7,244 nt of DNA from Comamonas sp. lk (GCA_945901215.1 CAMDKE010000140.1:1-7244), one strand, 5' to 3'. Numbered from the stretch's first letter, positions 1 to 6,434 are shown. A program made the numbers and translations. The notes: generated by a model not told the origin, from the letters alone.

Positions 1-1098
1 CGTCTCGGGCATGGCTACTGGGTCAAAGGCCTGCACCCGCGCGCCGACCCGCCACAGCGCTTCCATCAGCGTGCGGCTGGGGGCTTCGCGCATGTCGTCG
101 GTCTTGGGCTTGAACGACAGGCCCCAGACGGCAATGGTTTTGCCCTGTAAATTCTCCGCGCCCCCAAAGTGGTGGGCCAACTTGGTGAAAAGGGTGGTTT
201 TTTGCCGCTTGTTGACCGCCTCCACTGCATCAAGCAAGGGCGTGTCATAGCCAATTTGCGCGGCCGTGCGGCCCAGGGCCTGCACGTCTTTGGGAAAGCA
301 ACTGCCGCCGTAGCCGCAGCCGGGGTAAATAAAGTGGTACCCAATGCGCGGGTCAGAGCCAATGCCCTTGCGCACGTGTTCGATGTCAGCACCCAGGCGC
401 TCGGCCAGGTTGGCCACCTCGTTCATGAAGCTGATCTTGGTAGCCAGCAAGGCGTTGGCCGCGTATTTGGTGAGTTCGGCGCTGCGCACGTCCATGTGGA
501 TGGTGCGGTCGTGGTTGCGCATGAAGGGCTCGTACACATCTGCCATTACGGCCTTGGCACGCTCGCTTTCGGTGCCAATAACGATGCGGTCCGGGTGCAA
601 GAAGTCGTTCACCGCCGCGCCTTCTTTCAGGAACTCGGGGTTGGACACCACGTCAAAGGCGGGCACCTCGCCCGTGCGTTGCGCCAGCACTGCGCTGATT
701 GCTGCGCTTACCTTGTCTGCGGTGCCCACGGGCACGGTGGACTTGTTGACCACGACCTTGTAGCCCGTCATGTGCGTGGCAATGGTCTGCGCCACTGCAA
801 GCACGTACTGCAGGTCCGCGCTGCCGTCTTCGTCGGGCGGTGTGCCCACGGCAATGAACTGCACATCACCATGCGCAACGGCCAGCGCCGCATCATTGCT
901 AAAGCGCAGCCGGCCGTCCTTGAAATTGCGCTCCACCAAAGAGTCCAGGCCGGGCTCCCAGATGGGCAGCACGCCGACGTTGAGATTGGAAATTTTGAGT
1001 GGATCAACGTCCATGCAGACTACGTCATGGCCGATTTCTGCCAAACAGGCGCCGCTGACCAAACCTACATAGCCAGTGCCAAAGATGGAAATTTTCAT
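1..1098 (-). CDS. ugd: UDP-glucose 6-dehydrogenase, C-terminus cut by window edge
   Basis: This enzyme oxidises UDP-glucose twice with NAD+ to give UDP-glucuronate, a cytoplasmic precursor for capsule, exopolysaccharide or modified LPS. The frame is open from ATG at 1098 down to base 1, giving 366 codons without a stop. The family is usually about 440 residues, so roughly the last 75 are missing. The N-terminus shows the Rossmann motif GTGYVG (residues 7-12). The KSTVPVG segment and an NEFLKEG-like segment follow in order. The catalytic-cysteine motif GYGGSCFPKD is present, with Cys267 encoded at 300-298. The segment WGLSFKPKTDDMREAPS, typical of the third domain, lies near the cut end. I see no strong ribosome binding site before the ATG, but the start agrees with the conserved N-terminus MKISIFGTGYVG. 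It lies 68 bp downstream of uppS on the same strand. Family assignment is firm; the pathway it feeds is not visible here. Confidence 0.97.
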   Translation of the reverse strand, partial: MKISIFGTGYVGLVSGACLAEIGHDVVCMDVDPLKISNLNVGVLPIWEPGLDSLVERNFKDGRLRFSNDAALAVAHGDVQFIAVGTPPDEDGSADLQYVLAVAQTIATHMTGYKVVVNKSTVPVGTADKVSAAISAVLAQRTGEVPAFDVVSNPEFLKEGAAVNDFLHPDRIVIGTESERAKAVMADVYEPFMRNHDRTIHMDVRSAELTKYAANALLATKISFMNEVANLAERLGADIEHVRKGIGSDPRIGYHFIYPGCGYGGSCFPKDVQALGRTAAQIGYDTPLLDAVEAVNKRQKTTLFTKLAHHFGGAENLQGKTIAVWGLSFKPKTDDMREAPSRTLMEALWRVGARVQAFDPVAMPET

Positions 1099-1131
1099 GG
1101 TGAGTGAGACGGGAAAATTAAGAAAACGAAG

Positions 1132-1157
1132 GGGGTGAACTGAGCGCGCGTCACCCT
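1132..1157 (-). terminator. Possible weak hairpin between uppS and ugd
   Basis: The arms GGGTGA (1133-1138) and TCACCC (1151-1156) pair perfectly around a 12-base GC-rich loop. Read on the minus strand, the hairpin follows the uppS stop by about 10 bases. A T-rich stretch (TTTTCTTAATTTT) comes several bases after it and before the ugd start. The stem is only 6 bp and the T-run is not directly adjacent, so this could be a partial terminator or attenuator between the two genes, or chance. Confidence 0.25.
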
Positions 1158-1166
1158 ATCGGCGTT

Positions 1167-1892
1167 TTATGACGCTTTGGATTCAATGGTTGCGACAAGA
1201 ACCGTGCTTTCACCGCCAAAGCGGCGGTCGCGCCTGGCAAACCAGGCAATCGCCTGGTCCAGCGCCTGGGGGGTAAATTCAGGCCAGAGCAGGTCGGTGA
1301 AGTACAGCTCGGTATAGGCCATTTGCCAAAGCATGAAGTTGCTCATGCGCGACTCGCCACCGGTGCGGATCATCAGGTCGGGCGGTGGGGCGTCGGCCAT
1401 TTGCAGGTAGGGTTCGAGTGCCGCTTCGCTCAGGGCCTCGGCAGATTGGCCCGGATGCGCCAATTGCCACGCCCGCACGGCTTGGAGCATGTCCCAGCGC
1501 CCGCCGTAGTTCAGCGCCAGCGTCAGCGTGATGCCGCGGTTGTGATCGGTGCTGGCCTGGGCGTCGCGGATCAGGGTCTGGACTCGCTGGTCAAACCCGG
1601 AGGTGTCGCCAATCACGCGCAGGCGAACGCCTTTGGCATTGAGGTTGCCGATCTCTTTCTGCAGATACCGCGTCAGCAGGCCAATCAGGCTGCTTACTTC
1701 GTCAAATGGGCGGCGCCAGTTTTCGGTGCTGAAGGCAAACAGCGTGAGGTGCGAAATACCACGCTCTGCGCAGGCCTGCACAATGGCGCGCACCCGGCGA
1801 GACCCGGCTCCATGGCCGACCGTCTTGGGCAGCCCGCGCGCATTGGCCCAGCGGCGGTTGCCGTCCATGATGATGGCGACATGCCGGGGCAT
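1167..1892 (-). CDS. uppS: Isoprenyl transferase, undecaprenyl diphosphate synthase type
   Basis: Cis-prenyl transferases of this family extend farnesyl diphosphate with isopentenyl diphosphate. The C55 product is the lipid carrier for peptidoglycan, O-antigen and exopolysaccharide. From ATG 1892 the protein has 241 residues (E. coli UppS has 253). It carries the whole signature: HVAIIMDGNRRWA with catalytic Asp10, FAFSTENWRRP (53-62), LNYGGRWDM (127-135), IRTGGESRMSNFMLWQ (175-190) with the diphosphate-binding arginines, AYTELYF with Glu195, and the closing RRFGG (223-227). The start is uncertain. The frame stays open upstream to 2108, and a few more residues are likely because the family usually has about 10-20 residues before HVAIIMDGN. 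An in-frame TTG lies at 1916, but I see no convincing ribosome binding site for either start. The gene is not next to frr, cdsA or dxr, the usual neighbours of housekeeping uppS in betaproteobacteria, so it may be a second copy. It lies upstream of ugd on the same strand, which fits a role in envelope polysaccharide. Confidence 0.93.
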   Translation of the reverse strand: MPRHVAIIMDGNRRWANARGLPKTVGHGAGSRRVRAIVQACAERGISHLTLFAFSTENWRRPFDEVSSLIGLLTRYLQKEIGNLNAKGVRLRVIGDTSGFDQRVQTLIRDAQASTDHNRGITLTLALNYGGRWDMLQAVRAWQLAHPGQSAEALSEAALEPYLQMADAPPPDLMIRTGGESRMSNFMLWQMAYTELYFTDLLWPEFTPQALDQAIAWFARRDRRFGGESTVLVATIESKAS

Positions 1893-2176
1893 GGCGGATT
1901 GCGTGGTGTGGGGCAAAGAAAGGCTTCGGTGAAAGTGACTCAGGGCATGAATACAACACAAACTCCCTGGGGAGTGGGTGGCCGCCAAATGCCAGGCGAT
2001 TCTACCGGTTACATAGGTTTTGTGGCCCCAGCAAGGCACCAAGGTACGACAATGGACGCAGCTTGGGCGGCCTGCCAAAGCCGATACAGAAACTGCGCCC
2101 GCTACCATGGCGGCTTGTTTTCGGCTCCCATTTTTACCGTGATGGCGGCAATGGCGACCATTTTTGGATATTTTCA
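1893..2176. promoter_or_regulatory. Divergent intergenic control region, uppS / ruvB
   Basis: These 284 bases separate the divergent starts of uppS and ruvB, so both promoters are expected here. I could not identify a clear sigma-70 promoter pair for either gene. One minus-strand TAGAAT is the best -10-like hexamer for uppS, but no matching -35 sits at the right distance. I found no LexA-type CTGT-N8-ACAG box before ruvB. A perfect palindrome lies at 1962-1975. CCATTTTT occurs twice 30 bp apart (2128-2135 and 2158-2165) just before ruvB. Open reading frames extend into the region from both genes but resemble no conserved protein sequence I recognise. Confidence 0.4.
1962..1975. repeat. 14-bp perfect palindrome upstream of uppS
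   Basis: ACTCCC and GGGAGT are separated by two bases, making a fully symmetric 6+2+6 site. It lies 70 bp upstream of the uppS ATG within the divergent region, a plausible place for a dimeric regulator to bind. Its minus-strand half contains AGGGAG, which resembles a ribosome binding site but has no good start codon at the right distance. Function is not shown by the sequence. Confidence 0.35.
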
Positions 2177-3247
2177 GTGAGCATTCAGACGGACGACTTC
2201 GCCCCCTACCCCGCCAGCGCCCCGGCCGCGCGCATGGTGTCGGCAGTGCCCGCTTCAGGCGCTGAGGAAGCCATTGAGCGCGCGCTGCGCCCCAAGCTAC
2301 TGGACGATTACGTGGGCCAGGCCAAGGTGCGCGAGCAGTTAGAGATCTTTATCGGCGCGGCCAAAAAGCGCGACGAGGCGCTCGACCATGTGCTGCTGTT
2401 TGGCCCGCCGGGTTTGGGTAAAACTACGCTATCGCACATCATTGCCCATGAATTGGGTGTCAATCTGCGCCAAACCAGTGGTCCGGTGCTGGAAAAACCA
2501 AAAGACCTGGCAGCGCTTTTGACCAACCTGGAAAAAAACGACGTCCTTTTTATTGATGAAATCCACCGCCTGAGCCCGGTGGTAGAAGAGATTTTGTACC
2601 CCGCGCTAGAGGACTACAAAATCGACATCATGATTGGTGAAGGACCGGCCGCGCGCTCCATCAAACTCGATTTGCAACCTTTTACCCTGGTGGGCGCCAC
2701 CACGCGCGCGGGCATGCTTACCAACCCGCTGCGTGACCGCTTTGGCATCGTGGCGCGGCTGGAGTTTTACACCTCGGAAGAGCTGTTGCGCATCGTCACC
2801 CGCAGCGCGGGTTTGCTGAAAGTGCCCACCGACCCCGAAGGCGGCTTTGAGATTGCCCGGCGTTCTCGCGGCACGCCGCGCATTGCCAACCGGCTCTTGC
2901 GCCGGGTGCGTGATTACGCCGATGTCAAGGGCGTGGGCACCATCACGCTGGACATTGCCAATCGGGCGCTGGCCATGCTGGATGTGGACCCGCAAGGCTT
3001 TGATTTGATGGACCGCAAGCTGCTCGAAGCCGTGATCCACCGTTTTGACGGTGGTCCGGTGGGGCTGGACAACATCGCTGCGAGCATTGGCGAAGAGCGC
3101 GAAACCATCGAAGACGTGATTGAGCCCTATCTCATTCAGCAAGGTTATCTGCAGCGCACACCGCGCGGGCGCATTGCCACTTTGGCGGCCTACCGGCATT
3201 TGGGCGTGGTGCCGCCCAGCACCCGTGCGCCCGACCTACTAGGCTAA
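2177..3247 (+). CDS. ruvB: Holliday junction branch migration ATPase RuvB
   Basis: RuvB is the hexameric AAA+ motor that, with RuvA, drives branch migration of Holliday junctions in recombination repair. The protein has 356 residues; the family is usually about 335-355. It shows Walker A GPPGLGKT (76-83), Walker B FIDEIH (125-130), sensor 1 VGATTRAG (172-179), LRDRFG (185-190) carrying the arginine-finger region, and sensor 2 in RGTPRIANRLLRRVR (231-245). The C-terminal winged helix has GYLQRTPRGR (323-332). The GTG at 2177 is chosen because MSIQTDDFAP matches how related betaproteobacterial RuvB proteins begin as I recall them. A GGA lies 8 bases upstream as a weak ribosome binding site. The frame is open a further 38 codons upstream to 2063, but that part does not resemble RuvB. 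No ruvA or ruvC is adjacent, and no LexA box is visible. The TAA stop overlaps the stop of the convergent gene. Confidence 0.97.
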   Translation: MSIQTDDFAPYPASAPAARMVSAVPASGAEEAIERALRPKLLDDYVGQAKVREQLEIFIGAAKKRDEALDHVLLFGPPGLGKTTLSHIIAHELGVNLRQTSGPVLEKPKDLAALLTNLEKNDVLFIDEIHRLSPVVEEILYPALEDYKIDIMIGEGPAARSIKLDLQPFTLVGATTRAGMLTNPLRDRFGIVARLEFYTSEELLRIVTRSAGLLKVPTDPEGGFEIARRSRGTPRIANRLLRRVRDYADVKGVGTITLDIANRALAMLDVDPQGFDLMDRKLLEAVIHRFDGGPVGLDNIAASIGEERETIEDVIEPYLIQQGYLQRTPRGRIATLAAYRHLGVVPPSTRAPDLLG

Positions 3248-4995
3248 GGCTTGGCAGACCGGCTGGTGCCTGCGCGCAGCAGGTGGTGCACCAGGAGCAT
3301 TTGGGCGGCGTAGTAGCTGCCCAAAATCCACAGCGGCGCCAAAGGCACGGGCGTTAAAAAGCGGTCGATGGCGATCAGCGCGTCGCTGAGCATAAAGACG
3401 CAAGCGCCCACGGCCACCCAGCCCGAGGCACGGTCCCCCAGAGCCTGTGCACGGCCCAGAGCCTGGGCGGCCATGAGGCAAATGGCGCAGATGTACGCCG
3501 CCACCGCCAGTTTGAGCACCGGCTCGCCCAGGCTGCTCCACAACAGGCCCAGCATGGCTGCGCCAAAGACCAGCACACGCAGCAGGTTTTTGCGATCAGC
3601 AAACCAGGGTGCATCCTGACCCAGGCGCGCGATGTAAAACAGGTGGGCGCACAAAAACGCAGCCAAACCGGGGATAAAGAACGCATCGCCCCAAGACAGC
3701 AACACATCACCACACACAGAGCACAGCAGCGCCCCAAGCAACAAGGCTTGGGGTTTGCCCAAGCCAAATCGACCCGCACCAGCGCCCTGCGCCGCCGACC
3801 CGCCGATAGATTGCGCCAGCACCAAAGCAATGGCCAGCAGCACGACCAGGGGTTTGCTTTGGCCATACCAGGGCAGCAAACCCAGTGCGCCCAAGGTGGC
3901 CCAAGCGCCGGCCTGCACCATCAGCACCTCAAACTCGCCCAGCCGACCCTGGGTGTAGGCGCCCACCGCCCACAGGCCGGCGCACAAAGCCAGACAGTCC
4001 AGCGCCGCCTCCTGTACCGGTAAGTCATCGGCAACCCACAAATAGGCTGCGCCCAAGCCCAGCATCAACGCAAACTGCAAGGCGGCAAAGCCTTGCTGCC
4101 AGGCGCTGCGCAGGGGCTGGTAGCGGTGGACTTGATCCGGCTCAAAAGGCGCGTGCGGCTCTGACCCGGCCGGGCGCCAACCCGGCGGCTTGAACCACAA
4201 CCGTAGCTTGTCGGACCAGCGCGGCGTGCGCGCACTTTGGCGCACCAGGCTGGCGTAAACCGACACATTGGCCCACAGCGGGTCCCAGCTATTGAGCGGC
4301 TTGCGCGTGCCATAAATGCAGGCCTGCCCCTCGGGCTCAAAAGTGCCAAACCAACGGTCCCAGAGCACCCAGATGCCGCCGTAGTTGCGGTCCAGATAGC
4401 GCTCGTTGATGGCGTGGTGCACCCGGTGGTTGCTGGGCGAGCAAAACACCCGGTCAAACCAGCCCAGCTTGCCCACATGTTCGGTGTGCACCCAAAACTG
4501 GTAAAGCAAATCCACCAGCGCCACGATGCCAAACAGCACTGGCGGCACGCCCAGCAGCGCCATAGGCAGGTAAAACACCCAGCCCAGCAAGGCACCGCTG
4601 GAGGTTTGGCGCAGCGCGGTCGACAGGTTGTAGTACTGGCTTTGGTGGTGCACCGCATGCGCGGCCCACAAAACCGCCACTTCGTGGCCGGCGCGGTGCA
4701 GCCAGTAGTAGCAAAAGTCGTACAACACCAGCGCCAAGACCCAGCCGTACCAATGCGTCCACAGGTCGGCGTCAGGAAACAGGGCCACCGACCCGAATAC
4801 CGCGCCGTACAGGGCCACGCCGATGAATTTACCCAGCACGCCGCTGATCTGGCTCATCAACCCCAGGTTCAGACTGCTGATGGTGTCGCTCCAGCCAAAG
4901 CTGCTGGCCCCGGCGCGGGCGCGTCGGTCCAGCCATAGCTCTAGAGCGATAAAGAACAGAAATACCGGAAAAGCAAAAACAATGATCTTTGACAT
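3244..4995 (-). CDS. Fused fatty acid hydroxylase (AGMO-like) / YhhN-TMEM86 membrane protein
   Basis: A 583-residue polytopic membrane protein with two parts. Residues 1 to about 370 belong to the fatty acid hydroxylase / sterol desaturase superfamily of di-iron membrane oxygenases. The histidine clusters are HRAGH (100-104), HAVHH (113-117), H170/H173 in FWVHTEH, and HRVHH (190-194). HAVHHQSQYYNLSTALRQ and the segment from SNHRVHH through NYGG to WDRWFGTFEPE closely resemble alkylglycerol monooxygenase (AGMO/TMEM195), which cleaves alkyl ether bonds of glycerolipids. Residues from about 370 to 576 match the YhhN/TMEM86 family: KPLVVLL (381-387), CSVCGDVLL with Asp430, IPGLAAFLCAHLFYIARL (441-458), MLSDALIAIDRF (535-546) with Asp538, and YYAAQMLLVHHLL (561-573). 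Animal TMEM86 proteins hydrolyse the vinyl ether of lysoplasmalogens. I count about a dozen or more hydrophobic segments across both parts. ATG 4995 gives MSKIIVFAFPVFLF, a good first membrane segment; the ribosome binding site is weak. The frame is intact throughout, so the fusion looks real. Domain calls are firm; a joint role in ether-lipid breakdown is inference. Confidence 0.9.
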   Translation of the reverse strand: MSKIIVFAFPVFLFFIALELWLDRRARAGASSFGWSDTISSLNLGLMSQISGVLGKFIGVALYGAVFGSVALFPDADLWTHWYGWVLALVLYDFCYYWLHRAGHEVAVLWAAHAVHHQSQYYNLSTALRQTSSGALLGWVFYLPMALLGVPPVLFGIVALVDLLYQFWVHTEHVGKLGWFDRVFCSPSNHRVHHAINERYLDRNYGGIWVLWDRWFGTFEPEGQACIYGTRKPLNSWDPLWANVSVYASLVRQSARTPRWSDKLRLWFKPPGWRPAGSEPHAPFEPDQVHRYQPLRSAWQQGFAALQFALMLGLGAAYLWVADDLPVQEAALDCLALCAGLWAVGAYTQGRLGEFEVLMVQAGAWATLGALGLLPWYGQSKPLVVLLAIALVLAQSIGGSAAQGAGAGRFGLGKPQALLLGALLCSVCGDVLLSWGDAFFIPGLAAFLCAHLFYIARLGQDAPWFADRKNLLRVLVFGAAMLGLLWSSLGEPVLKLAVAAYICAICLMAAQALGRAQALGDRASGWVAVGACVFMLSDALIAIDRFLTPVPLAPLWILGSYYAAQMLLVHHLLRAGTSRSAKP

Positions 4996-5022
4996 AGCCC
5001 ATTGTCAACAAGGTGCCAGCAC

Positions 5023-5037
5023 TTGCCACGAGGGCAA
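5023..5037. repeat. Short inverted repeat upstream of the fusion gene
   Basis: TTGCC and GGCAA flank a five-base spacer, 28 bp upstream of the start of the hydroxylase/YhhN gene and just before the 12-bp repeat array. It could be an operator half-site pair or a leader hairpin. It is short enough to be chance. Confidence 0.2.
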
Positions 5038-5041
5038 ACCC

Positions 5042-5101
5042 TGTGCATAAACAGATGCATAAGCCCATGAATAACCCAGTGGATAAGCCTGTGCGTAAGC
5101 G
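5042..5101. repeat. Five-unit 12-bp tandem array of DnaA-box-like 9-mers
   Basis: Five consecutive 12-base units start at 5042, 5054, 5066, 5078 and 5090 with no drift in spacing. Every unit has TG at unit positions 3-4 and TAA at 7-9. The last three bases are mostly GCC/CCC/GCG. On the minus strand each unit begins with a 9-mer like the DnaA box TTWTNCACA. TTATGCACA (5050-5042) is a perfect match, TTATCCACT and TTACGCACA each differ at one base, and the other two (TTATTCATG, TTATGCATC) differ at two. A possible degenerate sixth unit lies at 5030-5041. The array is between the stop of the histidine phosphatase gene and the start of the fusion gene, 46 bp from the latter, and would lie in its promoter or leader. 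The DnaA interpretation is inferred from motif similarity only. Confidence 0.75.
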
Positions 5102-5118
5102 ACCGACTGCGCCGCTAC

Positions 5119-5134
5119 CGTTGCCGTGGCAACG
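5119..5134. repeat. 16-bp perfect palindrome downstream of the phosphatase gene
   Basis: CGTTGCC and GGCAACG are separated by two bases. As RNA it would fold as a 6-bp stem with a four-base loop, 15 bases past the phosphatase stop. No T-run follows on the minus strand, so it is not a typical intrinsic terminator. It could instead be a protein-binding site or a 3' stabilising hairpin. It lies 17 bp from the 12-bp repeat array. Confidence 0.4.
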
Positions 5135-5149
5135 CCTGAAGGGTGGCCG

Positions 5150-5800
5150 TCAGGCAGACCCTTCGTCCAAGGGGCCGGAGTCCAGGTGGCGGGTGTCGGC
5201 CCAGCCCACCAGCGTCAAGGCCTGGGGCGTCCACAGCAAGCGGTTGATGGCGCAGTTGCCCAGCCCCCAGGTGCGCTCGGTGTCCAGCAGCTGCTGGGTC
5301 GCCAAACGGTACAACATGTCCATCACGCCGCCGTGCGACACCAGCACAATGTGCTGGCCGCTATGGCCGACGGCGATTTCGTGCAGCGTGCGTTGCACGC
5401 GCTGGTACAGCTGGGTGGGGGATTCGCCCCCTGGCGGCGCCCAGTGCGGCTGGCGCTGGCGCCAGGCCAACGCGTCCTGGGGCCACTGGGCCTGGATATC
5501 GGCATAGGTTTGGCCCTCAAAATGGCCAAAGGCGCGTTCGCGCAAGCCCGTGTGCTGCCGCACACCTTCCACCGGCAAACCCGCATGCTGAGCCACGGCC
5601 TGCGCGGTGCACAGGGCACGCGAGAGGTCACTGGCGTACACGTGGTCGACGGAGGTGTCGGCCAGGGCTGCGCCCAGCCTTTGGGCCTGCCACAGGCCAC
5701 GCGCATTGAGCCCGATGTCGGTATGGCCCTGGATGCGGGTATCCACGTTCCAGGCGGTCTCGCCATGGCGCACGGCGGTAATTCGGACTGCTTCGCTCAT
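5150..5800 (-). CDS. Histidine phosphatase family protein (phosphoglycerate mutase-like)
   Basis: A 216-residue cytoplasmic protein of the branch-1 histidine phosphatase superfamily, which uses a phosphohistidine intermediate. The catalytic set is complete: RHGETAWN (11-18) with nucleophile His12, Arg61 in SDLSRAL, Glu88 in GLRERAFGHFEG (85-96), and His156 in VSHGG. PPGGES (122-127) is also typical. The substrate cannot be read from the sequence; relatives are annotated as GpmB-like phosphatases, cofactor-independent mutases or alpha-ribazole phosphatase (CobC), and no cobalamin genes are nearby. ATG 5800 is chosen because it places the RHG motif at the usual distance from the N-terminus. The frame is open upstream to 5908, but those 36 residues overlap the lipoprotein gene and are unlike the family. 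The gene begins 16 bp after the lipoprotein gene stops, so the two are probably cotranscribed. Confidence 0.93.
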   Translation of the reverse strand: MSEAVRITAVRHGETAWNVDTRIQGHTDIGLNARGLWQAQRLGAALADTSVDHVYASDLSRALCTAQAVAQHAGLPVEGVRQHTGLRERAFGHFEGQTYADIQAQWPQDALAWRQRQPHWAPPGGESPTQLYQRVQRTLHEIAVGHSGQHIVLVSHGGVMDMLYRLATQQLLDTERTWGLGNCAINRLLWTPQALTLVGWADTRHLDSGPLDEGSA

Positions 5801-5816
5801 AGGCGCATCGCTTCTC

Positions 5817-6434
5817 TCATGGGCGCTCCATTGGGCCATCGGGGCCGAGCTCGAGCCACAGCGTGTGTGGCTCGGGCATGGGATTGGGGTAATCGCGCAC
5901 GGCGGCATGCACCACAGCGGGCAGTACCTGGGCTATATCCGACCAGGGGCCGGTGTGCTGCGCACGGCCTTCGAAAACCACCTGGGCGCTGGATGCGTCG
6001 CGCACCAGCACCGACACGCTGTACCGGTACCAAGGCGGCTCCAGCAGGCCTTGAAAAAACGGGCCTTTGAGCATCCGGTCCCCCTCCAACCCGCGCCCCC
6101 AAAGACCCGGCTTGCGCAACATGCCCGGCGCGCCATAGGGGGCGCTGCGGTCCACGGCCTCGACCCGCGCGCTGAGCTGCACCGTCAGGCTGGCGTTTTG
6201 CGCATCGGCCCGCAGCCCGCGCTGCGCCAGCGGGACTGCCGCCATGGCCTCGAGCCGGTCTTGGGCCGGGCCCTCGGGCCCGTGCTGGGACGGCAGGCGC
6301 TCAAAACGGTAGGCCAGCTTGGTATGGTCTGGGGCCGGGGTGGCACCAAAGCTGCGCACCTCGCTATCAATGAGGCGCGTGCTGGCGCAGGCCAGCAGCA
6401 AGCAACATGCGGCGCTGATCACCAACCATCGCAT
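5817..6434 (-). CDS. DUF4136-type lipoprotein
   Basis: A 205-residue predicted outer-membrane lipoprotein. The N-terminus MRWLVISAACCLLLAC is a short signal peptide with lipobox LLAC and lipidated Cys16. The next residues are Ala-Ser, with no Asp at +2, which favours outer-membrane sorting. The remainder shows the DUF4136 pattern. YRFE (42-45) is an early strand. LEAMAAVPLAQRGLRAD (61-77) resembles the helix in which such proteins read as 'L..+G'. ASLTVQLSARVE (81-92) is the next strand, and WYRYSVSVLVRDASS (135-149) and QVVFEGRAQH (151-160) the later ones. Function of the family is unknown. ATG 6434 is chosen because it gives a compact signal peptide; an in-frame ATG at 6494 would add 20 residues and sit 23 bp after the ttcA stop. 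It lies between ttcA and the phosphatase gene on the same strand. The DUF4136 call is by pattern, so moderate; the lipoprotein call is stronger. Confidence 0.8.
   Translation of the reverse strand: MRWLVISAACCLLLACASTRLIDSEVRSFGATPAPDHTKLAYRFERLPSQHGPEGPAQDRLEAMAAVPLAQRGLRADAQNASLTVQLSARVEAVDRSAPYGAPGMLRKPGLWGRGLEGDRMLKGPFFQGLLEPPWYRYSVSVLVRDASSAQVVFEGRAQHTGPWSDIAQVLPAVVHAAVRDYPNPMPEPHTLWLELGPDGPMERP

Noticed and set aside
169..1107. Plus-strand open frame of 312 codons opposite ugd
   Set aside because: The minus strand encodes a clear UDP-glucose dehydrogenase with all motifs. The plus-strand product has no recognisable domain and is typical of antisense open frames in GC-rich DNA.
1893..2108. 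Upstream extension of the uppS frame to 2108
   Set aside because: About 70 extra residues rich in Cys, Ser and His precede the conserved HVAIIMDGN, far longer than the family's usual 10-20. A start somewhat upstream of 1892 remains possible.
2063..2176. 38-codon in-frame upstream extension of ruvB
   Set aside because: The added residues do not resemble RuvB N-termini, while the GTG at 2177 gives the expected MSIQTDDFAP beginning.
5003..5008. Minus-strand TTGACA, a perfect -35 hexamer
   Set aside because: It lies only 7 bp from the start codon of the fusion gene and has no -10 at the right spacing, so it cannot drive that gene.
5042..5101. Replication origin at the DnaA-box-like array
   Set aside because: There is no AT-rich unwinding element beside it and no origin-linked genes in the window; binding or titration is the more modest reading.
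5042..5101. CRISPR array
   Set aside because: Units are 12 bases and contiguous, with no unique spacers and no cas genes.
5013..5507. Plus-strand open frame starting at 5013 whose product has a period-four peptide repeat (such as MHKP, MNNP, VDKP)
   Set aside because: The tetrapeptide pattern is the direct result of the 12-bp DNA array, and the rest of the frame is antisense to the histidine phosphatase gene.
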